Notes: generated by a model from the letters alone, not told the origin. Positions 52,334-61,804 are shown, numbered from the stretch's first letter. The stretch: DNA of 64,000 nucleotides from Streptomyces sp. WMMB303 (GCF_029351045.1 NZ_JARKIN010000001.1:3832501-3896500); one strand, 5' to 3'. Numbers and translations are program-made.

Positions 52334-53359
52334 TCAGTCCCGGACGATGGACTGTATTTCCTTGACAGTGACGGCTTGTTCGTAGACGGAGTTGCCGTCG
52401 GGCAGGGCGGGCTCAGCTACCGGCTGACCGTCCGGGTCGGCGGAGTCGGTCCAGGTGACCTCCCACACGACAGAGGCGGAGAAGGTGTAGGTGCCGCCCT
52501 TGCCGGAGGAGCGCTTGTACGTGATGTTGCAGTCCGCGTCCGTGGAGTCGACCTGGTAGCCCCCATGGGCTTTGGACAGGTTGTATGTGCACGACTTCGG
52601 TTCGGCGTGGTCCGTACCCGCTTTCACGGTGAGTGCCTTGGGAGTGGCCACCGTGGTCGCCGCAATATTGACACCGAGGTGATCGATGCCGGCGGTCACC
52701 CACACCCGGTTCAGCGGCTTCTTGAAGACAATCCGGGTCTCCAGATTCACCACCTGGCGGCCCGGGCCGGGGCTCAGCTTCACCGGGGGCGTGGGGAGCT
52801 TGGTGTTGTCGTACGCGATTCCGGCGAGCATCTGCGGATCGATGGCTGCCGGGTCTTCCGGGGGGTTACCCTTGGGTACCCAGATTTCGCGTTCCTTGGC
52901 CAAGCATTCTGCGTCGTCCTTGCCTGTCTCATAGTGCAAGGACCACCACAGGCCCTTCTTGCCGATGTTGTAGTTCTGCTTCTCCCGCTTCTTCTGGTAC
53001 GCCTGGTATTCCTCCGCGTAGTCGCCCAGCACCTGCGGGGTGGGGCTCTCCGTCCGCAGTGCCTCTTTGTACGCCTTCGGCTTCCACATCGGTTCGTACC
53101 AGCACGCCGGAGGCTTCCAGTTCGCTGCGGGGGCGGGCGCCATCGGCGTGCCGGAGGCGGGAGCGTTGCCGTGCACGGCGATGTGCATGCCCACGGTGTC
53201 ACTGCCGTCGCTCTCCGGGGTGGGCCTCTCCTCCACCACCGTGCCGCCCTGCCCGTCTCCCACGCCCGCATGTGCCGGGGACGCCACGGCCAGCAGAAGG
53301 ACTGTGGTTCCCGCGGTCGCTATGCACGTGCGTCCTGTACGTCTGCTCACGGTTGGCAT
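52334..53359 (-). CDS. secreted protein of unknown function
   Basis: A 341-residue protein with a signal peptide (R-R-T-G-R-T head, hydrophobic core, cleavage near A-H-A at about residue 31), then Pro/Gly-rich spacing and a Trp/Tyr-rich domain including W-Y-E-P-M-W-K-P-K-A-Y. The C-terminal part is beta-rich with a cysteine pair. No family recognised. The ATG at 53359 overlaps the upstream lipoprotein gene's end by 13 bp, so both belong to one operon; the frame extends to 53401. Confidence 0.65.
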   Translation of the reverse strand: MPTVSRRTGRTCIATAGTTVLLLAVASPAHAGVGDGQGGTVVEERPTPESDGSDTVGMHIAVHGNAPASGTPMAPAPAANWKPPACWYEPMWKPKAYKEALRTESPTPQVLGDYAEEYQAYQKKREKQNYNIGKKGLWWSLHYETGKDDAECLAKEREIWVPKGNPPEDPAAIDPQMLAGIAYDNTKLPTPPVKLSPGPGRQVVNLETRIVFKKPLNRVWVTAGIDHLGVNIAATTVATPKALTVKAGTDHAEPKSCTYNLSKAHGGYQVDSTDADCNITYKRSSGKGGTYTFSASVVWEVTWTDSADPDGQPVAEPALPDGNSVYEQAVTVKEIQSIVRD

Positions 53360-54018
53360 TCCGCGGCCCCCTTGGTCGCTTGCGTCTGCGATACCAGCCA
53401 TCGCTCGCCGTCACTCTTGACCAGCCCGGCCTTCCAGGCGACGAAGTCGTCCTTGCTGGGCTCCGTCTTGAGTGTCTTCCCCGACTTCTTGTCCTTGGCG
53501 AAGGCGTTGCGCTGCGACTCGCAGTACCGCACCCATGCGCCCTTCTTCGTCAGGTCGGTGACCTCGAAGTCGTAGTAGCGGAGGGAGCCGGTGAAGGTCC
53601 TGTTGTCCTCCGCGAACCTCGTGATGTCCTTGCCCCAGTACTGAAGCGCGGGATGCTTCCAGTACCTGACCATGTTCTTCGTCGCCGGATCCGCCTTGGT
53701 GTACGCCTCGACACGTGCCTTCGCGGCATACTCCGTGGCTTGCAGGACCTCGTCTTTGCCGGGGTCCTCCGACCGCACGTCCTCGAAGTCCAGCTTGAGA
53801 TCGTCGGGAAAGTCGAACTTCGGCGCCTGAGCGCCCGGCGAATCCTCAGCAGGGGAAGACTCCACCCCTTTCTCTCCCCCGTCCGCGCCCGCGATCTTCT
53901 CATCCTCGCCCTTGTGTCCTCCGTCGCCGCCGCAACCGGTCACGAAGAGCGCACACGCGAACCCCAGAGCGGCCATCGATCTCGTGGCTCGGCGCGGAAG
54001 ATGGCGACGACGATGCAC
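53347..54018 (-). CDS. lipoprotein of unknown function
   Basis: A 223-residue lipoprotein with lipobox V-T-G-C (cysteine near residue 29), a Gly/Glu/Asp-rich linker and a globular domain of about 150 residues (D-L-K-L-D-F-E-D-V, A-D-P-A-T-K-N-M-V-R-Y, W-G-K-D-I) like small NTF2-type envelope domains. Starts at GTG 54018 with AGGGAG upstream. It is probably made with the secreted protein that follows it; both presumably act outside the membrane. Confidence 0.68.
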   Translation of the reverse strand: MHRRRHLPRRATRSMAALGFACALFVTGCGGDGGHKGEDEKIAGADGGEKGVESSPAEDSPGAQAPKFDFPDDLKLDFEDVRSEDPGKDEVLQATEYAAKARVEAYTKADPATKNMVRYWKHPALQYWGKDITRFAEDNRTFTGSLRYYDFEVTDLTKKGAWVRYCESQRNAFAKDKKSGKTLKTEPSKDDFVAWKAGLVKSDGERWLVSQTQATKGAAECQP

Positions 54019-54172
54019 GATGCGCTCCCTGGGAAGGTCTGGCGACAGGTACAACCCTCGATCGTAACAGTGTTAGTCACGTGAACATGACATCCGGCTG
54101 CTCACGGTGACGGGCTGTTTCATGTCTATCGAACGCTGGTCATGTTCTGGGGTCCTCGTTCTGTACCCATCG

Positions 54173-55834
54173 TCACAGGGATTCGCTGACAGCCGACAGT
54201 CGGCAGAAGCACGAGGCGTCGACCGGGATGTCGGCCCTGGCTTGGGCGAGGCGCAACTGCTGTTCGATGATGGCGGCCTCTCCCGTGCGCTCCTGCCGAG
54301 CCAGACACTCGTGGTAGCCACGCAGGCTCCAGACGTTTCCCGGGTGCTGTTGGGACCGTGGGATGGTGCCGTCCAGGCCCAAGTCGGCCCGATACACCGC
54401 CTCGGCTTCCTCGACGTGACCCTGCTCCAGCAGCAGCGCCCCGTAGGCGTGCCGAGTCGGCTGCATCCACCCCCAGGGTTCGTCGTAGGGAAGGCTGTCA
54501 TCGAGTTCGATCGACCGCCGCAGCGCGGCGAAGGCCTCTTCGGTGTTCCCCTTGCGGTACTCCACCTCGCCCTCCAGCATCGCGGCCGCCACTGCGAGGA
54601 TGTCCCGACAGGTGTTGTTGAAGAGCATGCGCGACTCCGGAACACGCTCCACCGCCTCCCTGAAGAGCACCCGCTGCGTCTCGGCCACCCCCACCTGGCC
54701 GGCGGCGGCGTGGGCGATTGCCTTCGCATAGAGCATCATCGCCGTGGTCACGCAGTAGAGCTCGGAGTCCCTCGGCAGTTCTGCGTCGATGATTTCCTGC
54801 CACATGCCGAAGCGGATCAGCACGTGCATGCGCAGGGGAAGGAGGCCCTCGAGCCAGTCCGCCATCGGGGGCGTCTCGACGCGGAGGAGTTCCTCAGGAA
54901 CCGCCGCCTCCAGTTCACTGCACGTCTGCAACGCGACGGCCCGTTGCCCGAGGAACATCGAGCCGTAGATCTTGAAGTGATAGTTGTGGCAGCGGTAGAG
55001 CGTGTAGAAGTTGATCGGGCCGGACCGCCTCACGAACTTCTCGTCCGCCTCGACAGCACGTGTGTTGGAGGAGACCACGCGCGAGTAGTCACCGCAAAGG
55101 ACGTCCAGGTGCGTGGGCATGTGCTGCAGATGACCGGCATCGGGGACGAGATCGCGCAGTCGATCGGCCACTGTCAGGGCCTGCTCCGGCGCGGACGACA
55201 TCTCCATCAGGTGGATGAACATGTGCAGCACGCCCGGGTGATCCCGCCCGCCCGGCAGTTCCAGCGCCTGCTCGAGCACGGAACGCGCCTCCACGGCGAA
55301 TGACCCCGGGGCCGGCTGACCGGTGCGCTGGTCCCACATCTGCCACGGCGTGAGGTTCATCAGCGCGTCGGCGAACAGCGTGCTCACGTCGAGGTCCTCG
55401 GAATGTTCCGCGTACACCGTCCGCATCGCCTCGGCGTAACGGTGACTCCATACCGAGAGGTCCGACGCCGGTTCCGGCTGAGGACAGCGATGCCGGAGCG
55501 CGCCGATGAGCGCCCGCTCGACAGGCGTGGACCCGCCCACGAGACGTTCCGCCTCGGCAGTCGCCTCGAACGCCCGGGAAACGCTCGCCTCGAGATCGGC
55601 CGGGTCGAAACGTTCCCAGGGCTTGTTGTAGTTGGGCCCCACGGCGTAGGCGATGCCCCAGGAAGCCATGGCGCACTCCGGGTCGAGCTCGCGGGCCCGC
55701 TCGAAGCAGTCGATCGCTTCCTCGTGGTTGAAGGCATAGCTCCACAACAGGCCGCGGTCGAACCAGGTCTGCGCCTCTCTCGTCCCGGTCGAGACCGGCC
55801 GGGTGTAGCGGCCGAGATCGTAGTAGTCCGTCAT
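54173..55834 (-). CDS. tetratricopeptide-repeat protein with conserved histidine motifs
   Basis: A 553-residue helical-repeat protein with no signal peptide. TPR-like helices are seen throughout (for example S-Y-A-F-N-H-E-E-A-I-D-C-F-E-R-A-R-E-L-D-P-E-C and further ones near residues 200-250 and 440-490). Paired histidine motifs stand out: H-P-G-V-L-H-M-F-I-H-L, H-L-Q-H-M-P-T-H-L, and C-H-N-Y-H-F; comparable H-Y-Y-I-H/H-M-P-S-H pairs occur in other members of this repeat family and may form a metal site. Ends S-C-F-C-R-L-S. Function unknown. Confidence 0.72.
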   Translation of the reverse strand: MTDYYDLGRYTRPVSTGTREAQTWFDRGLLWSYAFNHEEAIDCFERARELDPECAMASWGIAYAVGPNYNKPWERFDPADLEASVSRAFEATAEAERLVGGSTPVERALIGALRHRCPQPEPASDLSVWSHRYAEAMRTVYAEHSEDLDVSTLFADALMNLTPWQMWDQRTGQPAPGSFAVEARSVLEQALELPGGRDHPGVLHMFIHLMEMSSAPEQALTVADRLRDLVPDAGHLQHMPTHLDVLCGDYSRVVSSNTRAVEADEKFVRRSGPINFYTLYRCHNYHFKIYGSMFLGQRAVALQTCSELEAAVPEELLRVETPPMADWLEGLLPLRMHVLIRFGMWQEIIDAELPRDSELYCVTTAMMLYAKAIAHAAAGQVGVAETQRVLFREAVERVPESRMLFNNTCRDILAVAAAMLEGEVEYRKGNTEEAFAALRRSIELDDSLPYDEPWGWMQPTRHAYGALLLEQGHVEEAEAVYRADLGLDGTIPRSQQHPGNVWSLRGYHECLARQERTGEAAIIEQQLRLAQARADIPVDASCFCRLSAVSESL

Positions 55835-56172
55835 CGGGAGTCTCTCCTGGGAACATCGTCCGGCGTCGCGTGACGTCGGGCATCATTGACGACCTCGGGC
55901 GCTGTCTGCACGGGCACCCCGCCCCCGCGTCGAGGAGCTTGAGTGCAGCGCCCGGTGTGCACCCGACCGCCGGTGCACAGGCTGCGGCCAGGAGCGTCGC
56001 TCGGCGATCTGCTCCTTGCCCACGCCCGTCATCTTCGCAGGATGACGTGATCCTCGATGCCGTACACACGCCGGGGGACGGCGAACGGCCGTGCAGCCAC
56101 CCGGGTGCATGCACGCACCACACGCGTCCGGGCCGCACCTACGGCCACCCGCTCTCGGGGGCAGCGTGGCGC
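55835..56172. other. upstream region of the TPR gene
   Basis: Gene-free 338 bp. Small perfect hairpin GTCATC-N7-GATGAC (56028-56046) overlaps a palindrome-like AGGATGACGTGATCCT (56039-56054); either could be an operator for the TPR gene. Nothing else convincing. Confidence 0.35.
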
Positions 56173-56580
56173 TCACACGACCGGACGCCGCAGCCGACGG
56201 TAGCTCCAGACGAGGAGCACGAAGAGCACGACGCCGGAAACGATCAGGCTTCCTCCGGTGCTCCAGCCACCGAACGGCAGTTGCGGCACCAGCCCCCAGG
56301 CGACGCCCGCACCGATCAGCCCGAGGCCGGCCAGCGTCGAGCCGGCGATCCGCCAGCCGGACGACACACTCTCCTCGGCGGCCCGCATGGCGCGGACCCG
56401 CACCGGTTCCAAGTGGCGGTGCAGGGCGGGGACGGCGCGGGCGAGCAGCACCATGCCGGCGAACACCAGCAGCAGTCCGGGACCGGGAAGGACGAGCAGG
56501 ACGAGACCCACGGCGACCAGCACACCGCCGGCGATGGCGGATACGGCCCGCAGCACAGGATGCAAATTGTTGTCCGCCAC
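56173..56580 (-). CDS. small membrane protein, PGPGW family-like
   Basis: A 135-residue protein with about four helices. The core V-L-L-V-L-P-G-P-G-L-L-L-V-F-A-G-M-V-L-L-A-R matches the PGPG-type short membrane proteins of actinomycetes, although the final tryptophan of PGPGW is leucine. A GTG at 56580 gives a sensible length with GGGAGA upstream; the open frame continues to 56778 without conserved content. Confidence 0.6.
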   Translation of the reverse strand: MADNNLHPVLRAVSAIAGGVLVAVGLVLLVLPGPGLLLVFAGMVLLARAVPALHRHLEPVRVRAMRAAEESVSSGWRIAGSTLAGLGLIGAGVAWGLVPQLPFGGWSTGGSLIVSGVVLFVLLVWSYRRLRRPVV

Positions 56581-56899
56581 GTCGTCTCCCGCTTCTGTCG
56601 CCGTGCGGCCTCTTCGGCCCTGGTCCGCGTCTCGGCGCGCGGCAGGCTCATGGTCCCGGTGGAGCCTCCAGATGCAGGGCCGCTCTCTCGTCCCGCTGCG
56701 GTCGGCCTCGCACCGCGGCGCAGCCGAGTGCTCGCCGGACCAGGGTTGGCCGCTGCACGGGCCGAGTACCGGTACCACGCCAACGGGTCACCCGCATGGC
56801 GGCAGGTGAACCATCGCAGTGCTGACAGGCCCGGTCCACATCCCGGGCTCCACGAGCCGGCTCCCTACGAGGCGGCGGGCTCGGGAGCGCGACCGGCCG
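56581..56899. other. gene-free gap of about 320 bp
   Basis: Between the PGPGW-like gene start and the methyltransferase stop. Contains the palindrome GTACCGGTAC near 56770 and GC-rich inverted-repeat material that may act as terminator for the methyltransferase; no gene seen. Confidence 0.35.
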
Positions 56900-57442
56900 T
56901 CAGGGCCTGCGGTGGACCGAGACCGCGTACGCCCCACCGTCGTAGGGCTCGCGGGACCATGTCGCACAGCGCCTCTCGAGAGTGAGGCCCGCCGCGGCAC
57001 AGTGTGCGTCGTAAGCGTCCAGCGTGTACCCACGGTCCAGGGAGAACCCTGCCACCAGACGGCCTCCCGGGCGGACGTGTGCAGCCACTCCGGCGACCAG
57101 GGCCGGTTCCGTTCCGGGCGGCGTGAACAGGGGGACGTTGCCCGCCATCACCACCACGTCGAAGGACCTCCCGAGGTCCAGATAGGCCAGGTCGCCCAGG
57201 TGCCAGGTGATCTCGGGGGCGAGCTGCCGGGCCGTGGCCAGCATCGAGGGATCGAGGTCCGCTCCCACCACGTCGATCCCGTGCCGCGCCAGTTCGATCG
57301 CCACCCTGCCCGTGCCGCATCCCGCGTCGAGGACACTGGACGGCTTCAGAGCACGCACCAACACGGCTTCGCCGTGCACATCCCCGCCCTCGGCTGCGAT
57401 CCGGTCGAACCGGGCCTGGTACTCCTCACCATTCCACGCCAT
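56900..57442 (-). CDS. class I SAM-dependent methyltransferase
   Basis: A 180-residue methyltransferase with motif I V-L-D-A-G-C-G-T-G-R-V (about residues 38-48), the motif II acidic residue in V-V-G-A-D-L-D-P-S-M-L and F-D-V-V-V-M-A-G-N-V-P near residue 90. Methyltransf_25-like compact domain; substrate unknown. The ATG at 57442 is chosen; in-frame starts upstream (to 57511) are possible. Confidence 0.78.
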   Translation of the reverse strand: MAWNGEEYQARFDRIAAEGGDVHGEAVLVRALKPSSVLDAGCGTGRVAIELARHGIDVVGADLDPSMLATARQLAPEITWHLGDLAYLDLGRSFDVVVMAGNVPLFTPPGTEPALVAGVAAHVRPGGRLVAGFSLDRGYTLDAYDAHCAAAGLTLERRCATWSREPYDGGAYAVSVHRRP

Positions 57443-57708
57443 ACCGGCACTTTGGCACATCAGGTCTCCCCCATGGCACTCTCCCCCGGCCCGCGCGTTC
57501 GAGGTCCTCAAGTCGACGCCGGCGTGGATCAGCCACCCGGATGTCGGACGGGGCGATCAGGCCGGTCATCGTCAGGCGCGGCGCGGACTGCGGCTCACTG
57601 TGACTCCGCACACCGGGGCATCGCCGGGACGATGCTCGGGACCGACCGGCCGCAGGGCGCATGAGGGGCAGCGTCGATGTGGCGATACGGGCTGGATACC
57701 GTTCCGCC

Positions 57709-58299
57709 ATGACAGATGAGGACCCGATCGCCGAACACGTCGCCGTCTGCCCCGTCACGCCCCTCCTGGTGCAGCAGATCGTCGGCCTGACGGAACTGCC
57801 GTGGGACGACCGAGCGGCCACCGAGGCGGCAGTGCGGCATCTGGGCTGGCAGGAGAACGAGGAGTTGCCCCTGGAGGACACTCTCGTCACCGCCGATGGG
57901 CATCTCGCCTGTCTCGGGGATCACTTGTCGCTGTCGTTCGCCAATTTCTACTGGGTCGGCGGCGAGGAGTGGAGAGAGGACTTCTGGGGCACGTTGCCCG
58001 GCTGGTCCAGCCAGGCGAACGCCGACCGGGAGGTGTTCGATGCGCAGATCGACGCCGCCATCGCCACATTCACCGCATGCCTCGGCCCCCCGGAGCGCGA
58101 CCTCAGAACCGAAGGAGGCACCCTGGCCATGGGGGCCGGCGACTGGCGGCACGCCGCCTGGCGCCGCGGAAGCACTCTGCTCGTCATCGGCCCACGCCAC
58201 GAAGGGCTCTCCTACTTCCAGTTCGAGGAGGCCGTGGTCCACATCGCAGCTGTCGAGCCGACGGCGGCTCTGCCCGCCCTCCACGACTTCGTCTCCTGA
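57709..58299 (+). CDS. hypothetical protein
   Basis: A 196-residue acidic protein without signal peptide or membrane helix. Contains W-D-D-R-A-A-T-E-A-A-V, F-W-G-T-L-P-G-W and R-H-E-G-L-S-Y-F-Q-F stretches. Not recognised as any family. The ATG at 57709 is preferred to the earlier in-frame start at 57661. No Shine-Dalgarno is evident before it. Confidence 0.5.
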   Translation: MTDEDPIAEHVAVCPVTPLLVQQIVGLTELPWDDRAATEAAVRHLGWQENEELPLEDTLVTADGHLACLGDHLSLSFANFYWVGGEEWREDFWGTLPGWSSQANADREVFDAQIDAAIATFTACLGPPERDLRTEGGTLAMGAGDWRHAAWRRGSTLLVIGPRHEGLSYFQFEEAVVHIAAVEPTAALPALHDFVS

Positions 58300-58590
58300 G
58301 CACCCGGCGCCACCACATCGCCGGTCCCTGGGCCACCCCCATACGCGCGGGGACTCACGCGAACCGTTCTCAGGCGAATCCAGTCGGCCCGGGCATCAGC
58401 TGTCACCCGTCCTGCCGCCGTCACGCAAGCGAGCCGGAACCGGTTCCCGGATTCTGGCTCAGCCTGTGCTTGCCCCCTCGTGGCTCCGCTCCTGTGGCGG
58501 AACAGTGAACGGCGGCGGGACGGTCGGGGTGCTGCGAACGCACTGGTCCTGTTCGCGAAGAAGGCCGGACGGCTCCCGGTCAGCCCAGGC

Positions 58591-59013
58591 TCACCCCAGG
58601 AAACTCAGTCGCACCTTCCGCTCCGGATTATCCACATTCGTGTCCACGAGGCACACGGACTGCCAGGTGCCCAGGGCCAGCCGGCCGGCGACGACGGGCA
58701 GGGTGGCGTGCGGGGGGACGAGGGCGGGGAGCACGTGGTCGCGGCCGTGGCCGGGGGTGCCGTGGCGGTGGCTCCAGCGGTCGTCGGCGGGGAGGAGGTC
58801 GCGGAGGGCTGCCAGCAGGTCGTCGTCGCTGCCGGCTCCGGTCTCCAGCAGTGCCACACCCGCGGTGGCGTGGGGTGTGAAGACGTTCAGCAGCCCGTCG
58901 CGGCCCTCGGTGACGTCCCGCAGGAAGGAGCCGCACTGCTGCGTCAGGTCCTGGACCACTTCCTGCGAGCCGGTCCGGACAGCGATCTCGCGTGTCGTGA
59001 AGCGCTCAGCCAT
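58591..59013 (-). CDS. yjbQ: YjbQ/UPF0047-family protein
   Basis: A 140-residue protein of the YjbQ family, reported to have secondary thiamine-phosphate synthase activity. Family signs: F-T-P-H-A-T-A-G-V-A-L-L-E near residues 47-59, the mid-protein H-R-H-G-T-P-G-H-G-R-D-H metal-binding-like segment, and G-T-W-Q-S-V-C-L-V-D. It is monocistronic here. Confidence 0.83.
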   Translation of the reverse strand: MAERFTTREIAVRTGSQEVVQDLTQQCGSFLRDVTEGRDGLLNVFTPHATAGVALLETGAGSDDDLLAALRDLLPADDRWSHRHGTPGHGRDHVLPALVPPHATLPVVAGRLALGTWQSVCLVDTNVDNPERKVRLSFLG

Positions 59014-59131
59014 GAGTCGATCCTCTCAAAGCGGATCGCCCTCGTAGCCGTCGGCGCGCTTCCCGGGCAGGCGGGTCGGGCCCGCACGCGCGTGCGGGAA
59101 GGTTTCGGGGTGCCGGATGGTTCGCAGAGGC

Positions 59132-60232
59132 ATGAATGACGTGGCGGTCGTGGTCGTCGGGGCCGGGCAGGCGGGGCTCTCCAGCGCCTACCACCTGCGG
59201 CGGGCCGGGTTCGAGCCCGGTGCGGACTTCGTCGTGCTGGATCACTCGCCCGCGCCGGGCGGGGCGTGGCAGTTCCGGTGGCCGACGCTGACGTACGGCC
59301 GGGTCCACGGCTTGCACGCGCTGCCCGGCCGGGAGCTGACCGGCGCCGACCCGGGGCGTCCGTCCTCGGAGGTGATCGGGGAGTACTTCGCCGCCTACGA
59401 GCGGACCTTCGGGCTCCGGGTGCGGCGCCCGGTGGATGTCCGCGAGGTGCGGGACGCGGGGTGGGGCGGACGGCTGCTGGTCCGGACCTCACAAGGTGAC
59501 TGGACGGCACGGGCTGTCATCAACGCCACCGGCACCTGGGACCGCCCCTTCTGGCCCCGGGTGCCGGGGCAGGAGCTGTTCCGGGGCCGCCAGTTGCACA
59601 CCGCGCAGTACCCGGGCCCGGGGTCGGACGCCTTCGCGGACCGCCGGGTGGTCGTCGTCGGCGGCGGGACCTCCGCGGTGCAGCATCTGCTGGAGATCGC
59701 CGAGGTCGCGCGGGAGACGCTGTGGGTGACCCGGCGGCCGCCCCGCTTCCGCTCCGGCTCCTTCGGTGAGGAGGCGGGCCGGGCCACCGTGGCGCTGGTC
59801 GAGGAGCGGGTACGGGAGGGCCTGCCGCCGCGCAGCGTGGTGTCGGTGACGGGGCTGCCGATGACCGAGCAGGTGCGCCGTGCGCGGGAGAGCGGCGTGC
59901 TGGAGCGGCACCCGATGTTCGCCCGGCTGACCGAGGACGGAGTCGCCTGGGCGGACGGCAGCCGGGCGCCCGCGGACACGGTCCTGTGGGCCACCGGATT
60001 CCGTCCGGTCATCGATCATCTCGCTCCGCTGCGGCTGCGCGAGCCCGGTGGCGGCATCCGGCTGGAGGGGACGCGAGTCTCCCGGGATCGGCGGGTCCAC
60101 CTGGTCGGCTACGGTCCCTCCGCCAGTACGATCGGCGCCAACCGGGCCGGCCGGGCGGCCGTGCGGGACGTCCGGGCCCTGTTGGCGGAGGCGGCTCGGG
60201 AGGCTCCGGCTGTCAGCCCCGTCGCCGGGTGA
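59132..60232 (+). CDS. flavin-containing monooxygenase-like FAD/NAD(P) oxidoreductase
   Basis: A 366-residue protein with an N-terminal FAD site V-V-G-A-G-Q-A-G-L-S-S-A-Y-H, a second nucleotide-binding motif V-V-V-V-G-G-G-T-S-A-V-Q-H (about residue 180), and A-T-G-F-R-P-V near 285. It resembles bacterial flavin monooxygenases/class B types that oxygenate nitrogen or sulfur. The ATG at 59132 is preferred; an in-frame GTG/ATG lies at 59117. Substrate unknown. Confidence 0.78.
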   Translation: MNDVAVVVVGAGQAGLSSAYHLRRAGFEPGADFVVLDHSPAPGGAWQFRWPTLTYGRVHGLHALPGRELTGADPGRPSSEVIGEYFAAYERTFGLRVRRPVDVREVRDAGWGGRLLVRTSQGDWTARAVINATGTWDRPFWPRVPGQELFRGRQLHTAQYPGPGSDAFADRRVVVVGGGTSAVQHLLEIAEVARETLWVTRRPPRFRSGSFGEEAGRATVALVEERVREGLPPRSVVSVTGLPMTEQVRRARESGVLERHPMFARLTEDGVAWADGSRAPADTVLWATGFRPVIDHLAPLRLREPGGGIRLEGTRVSRDRRVHLVGYGPSASTIGANRAGRAAVRDVRALLAEAAREAPAVSPVAG

Positions 60233-60238
60233 GACCTT

Positions 60239-60604
60239 CTGCGGAGCCGTCGCCGCCGTGATCCGCTCTCCAGCAGATGGCGTACGGCCAGTCCGGCGCC
60301 CCGGACGTCGTCGACCGAGACCGAGCAGCCCTCGGCGCTGGGCGTCACACGGACGACGGAGACGTACGGATGCCGTGCCGCTGGAAGGCGGTCAGGTTCT
60401 CTCCCGTCGTCCCGGTGGGGGTGACCAGGACACCGCGCACCCGCTGCTCGGCGAAGAGGGCCGGGTACTCGGCCTCCTCCGCGGGGCTCTGGGCGGGCGG
60501 GTCTCCTCGGCCACCATCGCGGGCCGGTTGATGACGTGGGAGACCGTGCCGACGGAGACCCCGGCCGCGCGGGCGACCTCCTAGATCCCGACCGTCCGGC
60601 TCAC
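60239..60604 (-). pseudogene. LacI-family regulator pseudogene
   Basis: A LacI-type N-terminus is recognisable from the GTG at 60604: V-S-R-T-V-G-I, then a TAG stop (60581-60583) at the position of the K/D residue before the V-A-R-A-A-G-V-S-V-G-T-V-S-H-V-I-N-R-P helix-turn-helix. About 60-70 codons are then missing, the A-E-Q-R-V-R-G-V-L-V-T-P effector-domain start follows in another frame, and a single missing base near 60367 shifts it again before P-S-A-E-G-C-S-V-S-V-D-D-V. The C-terminus is absent up to the convergent monooxygenase gene. The gene is dead; its likely target is the neighbouring sugar-binding protein gene. Confidence 0.8.
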
Positions 60605-60733
60605 TCGGGCACTCCGGTGCCCCCGGCCGCGCGCCCTGCTTTTGCCGCACCGGCCTCAGCTCTCCCCGCCGGTCCGGCCGGCTGCTCGCGGGTCGGACGC
60701 TCCGCTGTCCGGCGTCCCCTCGGCCCGATCTTC

Positions 60734-61804
60734 TCAGAAGTCGAAGTCGTCGATGTTTCCGCTGTCGAAGACGGTCGGGGGCCCGAGGACCACCTCGCCG
60801 TCCTTGCCGATGGTGTACTCACCCAACTTCCCCGCGGTGAACTTCTCGCCCTCTTTCCCGGTGATCTGTCCGGAGGAGAGGGCGGCGGCGTAGGCACCCA
60901 GGTAGCCGAGCTTGGAGGCGTCCCACAGGGAGAACTGCTCGAGGGTGCCGTTCTTGATGTACTCGCGCATCTGGTTGGGCGTGCCCAGGCCTCCGAGGGT
61001 GACCTTGCCCTTGTACTCGGATCCGCTGACGTAGCGGGCCGCGGCCGCCAGGCCGACCGTGGTGGGGGAGATGATGCCCTTCAGGTCCGGGTAGGCCGTC
61101 AGGAGGCCCTGGGTCTCCTGGAAGGACTTCTGGTCGACGTCGTCGCCGTAGGCGGTCTTGACGAGCCTCATGTCCTGGTACTCGGGCTTGCTCAGCTCGT
61201 CCTTCATGATCTTGATCCAGGTGTTCTGGTTGGTGGCGTTCCGGGTCGCCGAGAGGATCGCGATGTCGCCCCTGTAGTTGAGCTGTTCGGCCATGTCCTT
61301 GATCAGGCCCCGGCCGATGTCCTCGGAGCCGGCCTGGTTGATGAACAGGTGGCGGCAGTCCTCACCCGCGTCCGAGTCGTACGTGACGATCTTGACGTCC
61401 TGCTTCATGGCGGCCTTCAGCGGCCCGCACACCGCGTCGGGGTCGTTGGCAGCGAGAAGGATGGCGTCCTGGCGCTGCCTGGTGAGCGTATTGATGTAGC
61501 TCACCTGCGAGGACGCCTTCGCGTCGGAGGGGCCCACCTCCTTGCCCTCGCCGCCGAACTCCTCGGCCGCCTCGATGCCGCCCTTGTCGACCACCGTCAT
61601 GTAGGGGTTGTTGATCTGCTTGGGCAGGAAGGCGAGCTTGAGCCCCTTCTTCAGCGGCGCGTCCGGAACCGCCTCGGCGTTCCGCGCCGTGTCCTTCACG
61701 TCGTCCTCCGCGTCGCTCTTGGCCGTACCGGAGCAGCCCGCGACCGTGACGGTCAGGGCGCAGGCCGCCGCGGTGAGGGCGCGGGAGCGGGGGTGCGAGC
61801 GCAT
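60734..61804 (-). CDS. rhaS: RhaS-like sugar ABC transporter substrate-binding lipoprotein
   Basis: A 356-residue periplasmic-type binding protein with lipobox V-A-G-C (cysteine near residue 24) and the peripla_BP_4 pattern (F-L-P-K-Q-I-N-N-P-Y-M, Q-D-A-I-L-L-A-A-N-D-P-D-A-V-C, F-D-S-G-N-I-D-D-F-D-F at the C-terminus), close to rhamnose-binding RhaS. It should bind a sugar outside the membrane, but its permease is only a fragment beside it, and no ATPase gene is in view. Probably non-functional as a transporter here. Confidence 0.85.
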   Translation of the reverse strand: MRSHPRSRALTAAACALTVTVAGCSGTAKSDAEDDVKDTARNAEAVPDAPLKKGLKLAFLPKQINNPYMTVVDKGGIEAAEEFGGEGKEVGPSDAKASSQVSYINTLTRQRQDAILLAANDPDAVCGPLKAAMKQDVKIVTYDSDAGEDCRHLFINQAGSEDIGRGLIKDMAEQLNYRGDIAILSATRNATNQNTWIKIMKDELSKPEYQDMRLVKTAYGDDVDQKSFQETQGLLTAYPDLKGIISPTTVGLAAAARYVSGSEYKGKVTLGGLGTPNQMREYIKNGTLEQFSLWDASKLGYLGAYAAALSSGQITGKEGEKFTAGKLGEYTIGKDGEVVLGPPTVFDSGNIDDFDF

